Shown one piece after another: positions 58,367-64,000 of a stretch of 64,000 bases of DNA (position 1 is its first letter; each line of letters begins with the position of its first letter). The notes beneath the pieces are model-generated. The model did not search any database. It saw nothing but the letters and a program-made list of their open reading frames with translations, and had not been told where the DNA came from. Source of the stretch: Streptomyces sp. TLI_146 (lineage in GTDB: Bacteria > Actinomycetota > Actinomycetes > Streptomycetales > Streptomycetaceae); NCBI RefSeq assembly GCF_002846415.1, contig NZ_PJMX01000001.1:4774001-4838000 (forward strand), written 5' to 3'. The position numbers were made by a program, and so were the translations under genes.

Positions 58367-60301
58367 TCAGCCGATCTTGATGTTCTTGTCGACGGTGACC
58401 TGGTCGATGTCGGAGGTCCGCACGGTCACGGACACCTGCCAGTCGCCCGGCATCGGAAGCTGGACGCCGCTCGCGCTCCAGTGTCCCCGGGTGATGCGCT
58501 CGGGCGCGACGGGCAGCGGGCCGATCGCCTTGGCGGTCAGTGTGAAGGCGACCCTCACCTCCGGCGCGTCCAGCGGCTTGGCGGCGGCGTCGTCCGTCCA
58601 CACGTGCATCTCGTTGGCGCCGGTGCGGCCCGGGTCCAGGGTGAGGCGGACCGTGCCCTTGCCGTTCTTGCCGCCGGTGTCGAAGGGGATGCGGAGGCTG
58701 ATCGGCCGGTCCGGCACGGCCACCTGGGTGTTCGACTGGGCGGCGGCCGCGGCCTCCTGCGTACGCCCCGGCTCGGTCGACGACAGGATCGTGGCGGCGG
58801 CGAGCACCGCCACCGCGACCCCGGCCTCGGTGAGCACCGAGCGCCGCAGCCCCGACCGCTGTGGGTCGGCGTCGCGGATGCGCTTCTCGCGCGCGATTGT
58901 CATGGCGGCCTGCTGGCGGGCCAGCTGCTGGGCGCGTTTGCGGTCGGCCGGGCCCTTGGCGTCGTCCGGCACGCTCACCGGCTCCGGCTCCTCGATGAGC
59001 TCGGGCTCGGGCTCGGCCGTTCGCTGCTCGACGATGGAGGCCGCCTCGGCCTCGGGGGCCGCGTGCTCGGAGAGCTGCCCGGTCCAGCGGCGGGAGATGT
59101 ACGCGGCCGAGAGCAGCACCGCGATCAGCCCGGCCTTCACCAGCAGGATCTGCCCGTAACCGGTCCCGGTCAGCGCGGACCAGGAGCCGACCTGGCGCCA
59201 GGCCTGGTAGACGCCGGTCGCCGCCAGGACGGCGACGCTCCAGAAGGCGATCCGGGAGAACCGCCGCACCGCCGCCCGCTCCACCGCGGGCGTCAGGTGC
59301 AGCGCCACCAGCAGGGTCGCGAGCCCGCCCAGCCAGGTCGCCACGGACAGCAGGTGCACCACCGCGACGGGCATCGCGAGCGCCGTCTGGATGCCGGTCG
59401 AGGCGTGCTCGGCGAGCGCCCAGGTGGCGGCGATGCCGGCGGCCACCACGAAGCCGCCGATGGCGAGGCCGTAGGTGAGGTCCTTCTTCTCCTCGTCCTC
59501 GCGCTTGGCGTACGCGCCGAACAGTACGGAGATGAACAGCGCGGCCGCGCTGAGCAGCAGCAGCCGGGAGCTGAGCGCGGCACCGGACTTGGTCTGCAGG
59601 ACAGCCTTGAGCCCGTCGAGGTCGAAGGCGTCCGCGAGCTCCCCGGAGCCGGTGTAGGGGGTGCGCAGAAGCAGCAGCGCGATGGTGGCCGCGGTCATCG
59701 TCAGCCAGCCGCCGACGACGAGCCGCTGCACCGGGCGCACCGAGGCGCCGCGCTGCCAGCAGGCCAGGACGAAGGCGCCGCCGCCGGTGAAGAGGATGAA
59801 GCCGGCGTAGGCGGCGTAGCGCATGGTGTCGTAGAGCGCGCCGACCAGACCGCCGCCGACGTCCGGGGCGGACAGCGAGACGGAGGTCTTGGAGGGGGCG
59901 CCGATGGAGAACGTGAAGGCGCCCGCGACCGGGTGGCTGTCGGCCGAGACGGCCTGCCAGGCCACGGTGTAGGTGCCCTTGGGCAGCCCGTCGCGCAGGC
60001 TCACTCCGTACTTCACGATGGAGCCGCTGCACAGGTTGAGCAGTTCGCCGGTGTCGGCGCGCTTGCCGTTCGGGTCGAGGACCCGGATGGACTTGTTGTC
60101 CATGGCGACCTGCTCGGAGAAGGTGAGGTCGACGTCCTTGGGGGCGGAGGCGACCACCGCCCCGTCCTTCGGGTTGGTCGCGGTGACCGCGGCGTGCGCC
60201 GAGGCGGGGGAAGCGGTCGCGAACACCGCGCCGAGCAGGGCTGCCGCGACGAGCAGCAGCCGGGCCAGGGCGGTTCCGAAGCGTGGGGCGGTGGCCGTCA
60301 T
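58367..60301 (-). CDS. CopC-CopD fusion copper transport protein
   Basis: A 644-residue protein: signal peptide, mature N-terminus HAAVTATNPKDGAVV (the CopC copper-binding histidine), CopC domain to about residue 130, then about nine transmembrane helices of CopD type, a cytoplasmic charged loop (about 420-475), a tenth helix, and an extracytoplasmic domain from FDTGGKNGKG. It resembles YcnJ and should move or sense copper across the membrane. It stands between PCuAC and DtpA genes in the operon, with 22 and 11 bases of spacing. Confidence 0.9.
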   Translation of the reverse strand: MTATAPRFGTALARLLLVAAALLGAVFATASPASAHAAVTATNPKDGAVVASAPKDVDLTFSEQVAMDNKSIRVLDPNGKRADTGELLNLCSGSIVKYGVSLRDGLPKGTYTVAWQAVSADSHPVAGAFTFSIGAPSKTSVSLSAPDVGGGLVGALYDTMRYAAYAGFILFTGGGAFVLACWQRGASVRPVQRLVVGGWLTMTAATIALLLLRTPYTGSGELADAFDLDGLKAVLQTKSGAALSSRLLLLSAAALFISVLFGAYAKREDEEKKDLTYGLAIGGFVVAAGIAATWALAEHASTGIQTALAMPVAVVHLLSVATWLGGLATLLVALHLTPAVERAAVRRFSRIAFWSVAVLAATGVYQAWRQVGSWSALTGTGYGQILLVKAGLIAVLLSAAYISRRWTGQLSEHAAPEAEAASIVEQRTAEPEPELIEEPEPVSVPDDAKGPADRKRAQQLARQQAAMTIAREKRIRDADPQRSGLRRSVLTEAGVAVAVLAAATILSSTEPGRTQEAAAAAQSNTQVAVPDRPISLRIPFDTGGKNGKGTVRLTLDPGRTGANEMHVWTDDAAAKPLDAPEVRVAFTLTAKAIGPLPVAPERITRGHWSASGVQLPMPGDWQVSVTVRTSDIDQVTVDKNIKIG

Positions 60302-60323
60302 CGTCTGTTCAGTCCCTCATCCC

Positions 60324-60782
60324 TCAGTGGTGCTTCGGGTTGTAGGTGGATTCCTTGACCGGCAGTTCGACCTTGACCGTGCCGGTCTTCTCGAAGTGCA
60401 GCTCGATGGAGACCTTCTCGCCCTGCTTCGGCTTCTTCTTCAGACCCATGAACATGATGTGGCTGCCGCCCCGTTCGAGGTCGAGTCGGCCGTTCGCCGG
60501 GATGTCGAAGGCCTTCACCTCCTGCATCTTCTGGTTCTTGGTCTCGTGGATCGTGACGTCGTCGGAGATGTCACTGGTGACCTTGGTGAGCTTGTCCGCG
60601 GTCTTGCTGTCGTTCTTCACGACCAGGAACCCGCCCGCCATGTCGGCGCTGACCGGCTGCGGCATGAAGGCCTGGCTGACCTTCAGGTCGGGCTTGGCGT
60701 CGGAGCTGTCGGACGAGCAGGCCGCCAGCGCCAGCCCGGCGGTCAGGGCTATGGCGGAGGCGAGGGTGGTGCGGCGGTTCAC
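60324..60782 (-). CDS. extracytoplasmic copper chaperone PCu(A)C (ECuC)
   Basis: A 152-residue lipoprotein (lipobox LAAC followed by SSDSSD). Copper ligands are the histidine and methionines in HETKNQKMQEV and GSHIMFMGL, the family's H(M)x10Mx21HxM pattern. PCuAC passes Cu(I) to Sco or directly to the CuA site of cytochrome c oxidase; in S. lividans the equivalent is called ECuC. The GTG at 60782 overlaps the Sco gene's stop. Confidence 0.92.
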   Translation of the reverse strand: MNRRTTLASAIALTAGLALAACSSDSSDAKPDLKVSQAFMPQPVSADMAGGFLVVKNDSKTADKLTKVTSDISDDVTIHETKNQKMQEVKAFDIPANGRLDLERGGSHIMFMGLKKKPKQGEKVSIELHFEKTGTVKVELPVKESTYNPKHH

Positions 60783-61435
60783 GGGTTCTCTCCAAGAATG
60801 ATCTTCGGCAGGTCCTTGGTGTAGTCCTCTGCGGTGGCGGTGTCGCCGTACAGGACGTACCCCTGGTCGGTCTTCGGCGAGAAGGCGATGACCTGGGCGC
60901 CGTGCATGGACACGACCTTCCCGTCCTTGTCCTTCGTCGCCGGGTCGATACCGATGCCGATCGAGCGGGCCCCGGCCTGGATGGTCGGGAAGTCACCGGT
61001 CAGGCCGATGAACGACGGGTCCAGCGCCTTCAGCCACTTGCCGAGCGACTCGGGGGTGTCCCGTTCGGGGTCGGTGGTCACGAAGACGACCTGGAGCTTG
61101 TCCTGGTCGGCCTTGGGCAGCTGCTTCTTGGCGACGGCGATGTTGCCCATCGTCAGCGGGCACACGTCGGGGCAGTGGGTGTAGCCGAAGTAGATGAGGG
61201 TCGGCCTGCCCTTGGTCCGCTCACGGAAGTCGAACTTCTTGCCCTGGGTGTCGGTCAGGACGAAGTCCGGCTTGGTGAACGGCCGGTCCAGGACGGTGCC
61301 GGCCTTCTTGCTGGTGTCGGCGGAGACATCGGTGACGGGGCTCTTGGCCTTGTCGTCGCTGCCACCGCACGCGGTCAGGGTGAGTGCCGCCGCCACCGCG
61401 AAAGCGATGGCAGCCGGCACGTACTTGGTGCGCAT
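60779..61435 (-). CDS. sco: Sco1/SenC family copper chaperone lipoprotein
   Basis: A 218-residue lipoprotein (lipobox LTACGGSDD). The thioredoxin-like domain has the copper pair CPDVC in YTHCPDVCPLT; the third ligand, a histidine, should be the one in VSMHGAQV. Sco proteins load the CuA centre of cytochrome c oxidase and, in Streptomyces, supply copper for morphogenesis under limitation. The start at 61435 (MRTKYVPAAIAFAV) gives the lipoprotein signal. It is coupled to the PCuAC gene. Confidence 0.93.
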   Translation of the reverse strand: MRTKYVPAAIAFAVAAALTLTACGGSDDKAKSPVTDVSADTSKKAGTVLDRPFTKPDFVLTDTQGKKFDFRERTKGRPTLIYFGYTHCPDVCPLTMGNIAVAKKQLPKADQDKLQVVFVTTDPERDTPESLGKWLKALDPSFIGLTGDFPTIQAGARSIGIGIDPATKDKDGKVVSMHGAQVIAFSPKTDQGYVLYGDTATAEDYTKDLPKIILGENP

Positions 61436-61473
61436 GGGGAAAGTTTCCGGTCGGGGGGAGGGATCTGGCGGGA

Positions 61474-62208
61474 TCACGCGTCCCGGCGGCGTCCGGCGAG
61501 TACGCCGAAGGCCACACCGGCGACGCCGATGACGATGCCCACGACACCGAGCACGCGCGCGGTGTTGTCGGTGTCCTTGGAGTCCGAGGCGGCCTCGGTC
61601 TTCTTGTCGTCGTGCCCGGCCATGTCGTCCTTCTTGTCGTCGGACGCGGGCGCGGCACCGCCGTGGTGGTCGGCGGAGGCGGCGGACAGCGTGAGCACCG
61701 GCGCCGGGTTCGCCGGCTCCTCGGCGCCCTGCTTCTGCTCCTCGATCCAGCGGACGGCCTCGCCGTTGCTGTACGTCTGGACGGCCTTGAAGACGAGCTT
61801 GTCGGTGTCGGTGGGCAGCGCGCCGATGGAGAGCGGGAACTTCTGGAAGTAACCGGACTCGATCTTGCCGCCGCTCCAGGTCACCTTGGTGACGGCCTCG
61901 TTGATCTGCTTGCCGTGCACGGTCAGCGGCTTGTCGAGCTTGGACTTGGTGACCTCGACGGTCCAGCCCGGCAGCGCCTGGGGCTGTACGGACGCCAGCG
62001 GGTGGTCGGCCGGGAAGTTCACTTCGAGCTTCACGGTCTGCGCGTCGTCGCGCTCGTTGGGCACCTTGAAGTTGACGACGGCGTAGCCGCCCTTCGCGGC
62101 CGATCCCTCGGGCTGCACGCTGACGTGCGCGAGGGCGGGGCCGGCCAGCATCACGACGGACGAGGCGGCGACGGCACCGACGACGGCGAGACGGCGGGAA
62201 ACGTTCAT
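61474..62208 (-). CDS. YcnI-type copper-binding membrane-anchored protein
   Basis: A 244-residue protein of the YcnI (DUF1775) family: signal peptide ending LAGPALA, mature N-terminus HVSVQPEGSAAKGGYA with the copper-binding histidine, beta-sandwich to residue 175, a histidine/aspartate/lysine-rich stretch (ADHHGG...MAGHDDKK) and a C-terminal transmembrane helix with RRRDA stop-transfer. It should bind extracellular copper. It is separated from sco by 38 bases. Confidence 0.9.
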   Translation of the reverse strand: MNVSRRLAVVGAVAASSVVMLAGPALAHVSVQPEGSAAKGGYAVVNFKVPNERDDAQTVKLEVNFPADHPLASVQPQALPGWTVEVTKSKLDKPLTVHGKQINEAVTKVTWSGGKIESGYFQKFPLSIGALPTDTDKLVFKAVQTYSNGEAVRWIEEQKQGAEEPANPAPVLTLSAASADHHGGAAPASDDKKDDMAGHDDKKTEAASDSKDTDNTARVLGVVGIVIGVAGVAFGVLAGRRRDA

Positions 62209-62247
62209 GGTGAAGACACTCCAGTCAGCAGGAAGGTAAGGGCGACG

Positions 62248-62272
62248 GTCCGGCGCGCGGATGCGCGCGGAC
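62248..62272. terminator. possible terminator between membrane gene and ycnI
   Basis: GTCC-G-GCGCGC (62248-62258) can pair with GCGCGC-GGAC (62263-62272) over the GGAT loop with one bulged G. It could end or attenuate transcripts entering ycnI from upstream. Confidence 0.4.
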
Positions 62273-62325
62273 TCCGCGGACCACTCCTGGGACGGGTGTC
62301 GTCTGGTTTACGTGAGTGGGCCGCG

Positions 62326-63165
62326 TCAGGCTGCGAGGGTGAATACGGCGGGCGGCCCGCGCCTGATCACCGAGTGCTGAAGTGCTTCCCCGGCCGGCGG
62401 CAGGGGGGCGGCGAGCCGGGCGAGCGGGAGGCGCGGGCCGTGCCCGGGCGCCCCGGGAAGACCGGCGAGCAGAGCCCGTACGAACCCGAGGGCGGCGCGC
62501 AGTGAACGTGCGCACGCCCCTTCGGCGGCGGTGGTGGCTGCCTGGGCGGAGAGCCGCACCAGACGGAAGAGCGCGGCCTCGCCTCGCCGCAGCAGCCAGC
62601 CGGTCAGCAGCGCGGCCAGCAGATGGCCGAGGAGCATGGGGAGCGACGGGAGCAGTCCGGCCACGGCGCTGTGCGCCGAGGCGGAGTCGGCCATTCCGGG
62701 CATCCCGGCCATGGGGCCGTGTGCGGCGGAGGCGCCACCCGAGGGCGGGCGCAGGCCCGCGTCGGTGACGATCCGTCGCGCGTCCGAGGCCGTCAGCTGG
62801 GCCGACGCGGCCGGGCCGCAGACCAGCTTGGCGGCGAGCCGCAGCAGCGAGGTGTCGCCGGTTGCTCCGTTGCCGGAGGCGGCGGCGGTGTGCTGGCCGA
62901 TGCCGAACAGGGTGTGGAGGCCGAGCTGTCCGGCGGCCAGGGCGCCCGCGATGGACGGCAGCGAGCGCTCCCGCCCGGCGAGCGGCGCGGCGATGGCGAA
63001 CACCCCGAGGAACCCGGCGAGCAGCGTCCACCACGGGACCGTCGCACAGGCGGCCAGGACGTGCCCGAGCGCGGACAGCACGACGCAGACCGCGGCGAAG
63101 ACCGCGGCCCTCAGCAGCCGGAGACCGGCCCCTGCGTCGGTGTGTCGGGCGTGTCGGGCAGACAT
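62326..63165 (-). CDS. integral membrane protein upstream of ycnI
   Basis: A 279-residue protein with about five hydrophobic helices in its first 200 residues and a positively charged C-terminal tail. Residues near 148-160 are rich in Met and His (AHGPMAGMPGMAD), a pattern seen in copper-handling proteins. I do not recognise the family by name. It has the same orientation as the copper operon, 117 bases upstream of ycnI, and may belong to it. Confidence 0.72.
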   Translation of the reverse strand: MSARHARHTDAGAGLRLLRAAVFAAVCVVLSALGHVLAACATVPWWTLLAGFLGVFAIAAPLAGRERSLPSIAGALAAGQLGLHTLFGIGQHTAAASGNGATGDTSLLRLAAKLVCGPAASAQLTASDARRIVTDAGLRPPSGGASAAHGPMAGMPGMADSASAHSAVAGLLPSLPMLLGHLLAALLTGWLLRRGEAALFRLVRLSAQAATTAAEGACARSLRAALGFVRALLAGLPGAPGHGPRLPLARLAAPLPPAGEALQHSVIRRGPPAVFTLAA

Positions 63166-63200
63166 GGCGGGGCCATCATCGCACCAGCCTTACCCGTCTC

Positions 63201-63243
63201 ATACGGCAGGTCCACAAGGTGCCGTATTCCTGTGATGATCACA
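63201..63243. promoter_or_regulatory. two palindromes in the divergent control region
   Basis: ATACGGCA (63201-63208) and TGCCGTAT (63220-63227) form a perfect eight-base inverted repeat over 11 bases. TGTGAT-G-ATCACA (63231-63243) is a perfect six-base dyad. They sit 36-78 bp upstream of the membrane-protein start, opposite the RsbW-like gene. Neither matches the CsoR operator as I remember it. The remaining 63244-63415 shows only the downstream gene's control region. Confidence 0.5.
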
Positions 63244-63415
63244 TTCTTCCCCGCCTGTCCGGAACCCGACGGGTGGCCGGGCGCGGCGTCCATACACCGG
63301 CACGGGGAGCGCACACATCCGCCGAATGAGCGCTATCACGTCAAGTCCGTGCTTACGAACCACGGGTTGCGGCAATACGTAGGGGTATGTCGAGCCGCAG
63401 CCAGGAGGCTGGAGC

Positions 63416-63880
63416 ATGAGCATCTGGTGGTCACTCCATTTGCGGCGCGAGGCCGCGAGCGTTCCGCTCGCACGTCGTCTCCTGCTCGGCACCATGGAGA
63501 CCGCCGGTGTCGATCCGGACATCTCCTACGACCTGTCGGTCGCACTCGGTGAAGCGTGTGCGAACGCGGTCGAGCACGGAGGGGACGAAGGATCCGGCAC
63601 CTCGGCGGCGTACCGGGTGACCGCGTATCTGGACGGCGAGAAATGCCGTATCGAGGTCGCCGACTCGGGGCCGGGCTTTCCCGTACGACGAGGCCGTCGC
63701 ACCGCAGCACGGATGAACAGCACATTGGGCTCCGCCATGGCGGAGCAGGGCAGAGGACTCTGTCTGATCGAACAGCTCGCCGACCACGTCCACTTCGGCA
63801 ACCGGCCGGGCAGAGGCGCCGTGGTGAGCTTCGACAAGATCCTGAAGTGGCGGGAAGGCGCCCTCCTCAACGTCTCGTGA
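63416..63880 (+). CDS. RsbW-like ATP-binding protein (anti-sigma factor kinase fold)
   Basis: A 154-residue GHKL ATPase of the HATPase_c_2 type: N-box ALGEACANAVEHG, G1 DSGPGF and G2 GRGLCLIEQL. RsbW-like proteins bind sigma factors and phosphorylate anti-anti-sigma factors; Streptomyces encodes dozens, many in regulation of development. No sigma factor or antagonist gene is seen next to it in the window. AGGAGG lies seven bases before the ATG. Confidence 0.87.
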   Translation: MSIWWSLHLRREAASVPLARRLLLGTMETAGVDPDISYDLSVALGEACANAVEHGGDEGSGTSAAYRVTAYLDGEKCRIEVADSGPGFPVRRGRRTAARMNSTLGSAMAEQGRGLCLIEQLADHVHFGNRPGRGAVVSFDKILKWREGALLNVS

Positions 63881-63910
63881 CACACGACGCGGGAGCGTCC
63901 GGTGAACACG

Positions 63911-63957
63911 ACGCGGGCGTGAGCGGTCGTACGCACACGGGCGTGAGCGGTGGTACG
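63911..63957. repeat. direct repeat of about 22 bp
   Basis: CGGGCGTGAGCGGT-C/G-GTACG occurs at 63914-63933 and 63938-63957, directly after the ATPase gene. Its effect is unknown; the unit could be a processed 3' spacer. Confidence 0.6.
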
Positions 63958-63961
63958 GGAA

Positions 63962-63993
63962 GAGCCCGGCCACCCCGAAGGGCGACCGGGCTC
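63962..63993 (+). terminator. terminator hairpin at window end
   Basis: GAGCCCGG (63962-63969) pairs with CCGGGCTC (63986-63993) over a 16-base loop. It follows the ATPase gene by about 80 bases. Confidence 0.5.
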
Positions 63994-64000
63994 CGGCTCT

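Overview
The window is chromosomal DNA from a Streptomyces, from the core region just to one side of the replication origin. The evidence is very high GC with strong third-position bias, frequent GTG starts, Streptomyces-only developmental genes (ssgR-ssgA), and a gene order matching my memory of the S. coelicolor stretch from femX (about SCO3904) through dnaB (SCO3911), ssgA (SCO3926), cydAB-cydCD (SCO3945-3947) and serS/pheA to the copper-delivery cluster. Fourteen perfect copies of the 14-bp ParB site parS (GTTTCACGTGAAAC) lie between 4.7 and 58 kb, as expected for the centromere-like region flanking oriC. I saw no tRNA, rRNA, insertion sequence, prophage, CRISPR array or other sign of a genomic island.

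Layout. 0-2.7 kb: peptidoglycan genes on the minus strand (FemX and an alanine-racemase-like PLP protein) and a small membrane protein. 2.9-4.7 kb: ribosomal/SSB operon rpsF-ssb-rpsR-rplI. 4.8-8.1 kb: a MATE exporter divergent from dnaB, with DnaA boxes in the gap. 8-20 kb: single accessory enzymes and regulators (serine hydrolase, MarR/MFS pair, HbpS-like protein, acetyltransferases, a TTA-containing flavohaemoglobin-like protein, Nudix, LysR, a cystathionine gamma-lyase-type enzyme). 19.6-20.9 kb: the sporulation regulator ssgR and its target ssgA. 20.9-28 kb: YibE/F permease, TPP-riboswitch-controlled thiC, four clustered parS sites, a TTA-containing membrane protein, a phosphoesterase and a LacI-type regulator. 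28-38 kb: a hisC-type aminotransferase, a broken cyclophilin-like gene, the cytochrome bd oxidase genes cydA-cydB-cydCD behind a Rex operator, and a GAF histidine kinase. 38-44 kb: M23 peptidase, HAD phosphatase, LLM oxidoreductase, KptA, and a PadR/membrane-protein pair. 44-48.5 kb: a tightly coupled minus-strand operon (M24 protein, epoxide-hydrolase/SDR fusion, diiron hydrolase, MerR). 48.8-53.2 kb: a coupled four-gene ABC exporter set and a rhomboid-like protein. 53.3-57 kb: HAD phosphatase, serS, a 650-bp gap filled with DnaA boxes, and pheA. 57-63.2 kb: a copper-trafficking operon (YcnI, Sco, PCuAC, CopCD, DtpA). 63.4 kb: an RsbW-like ATPase.

The themes connect. parS sites and DnaA-box groups mark the origin-proximal domain. 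Cytochrome bd (Rex-controlled) and the Sco/PCuAC copper pathway serve the two alternative terminal oxidases. ssgA, dtpA and two TTA-codon genes tie the region to development. The observations I rate highest are the parS site that contains the probable cydCD start codon, the DnaA-box cluster between serS and pheA, the cyclophilin-like gene interrupted in frame by a short palindrome carrying a stop codon, and the MerR/EphD-like operon with a candidate operator. I did not find a clearly new defence or mobile system; most of the window is ordinary, conserved Streptomyces core genome.
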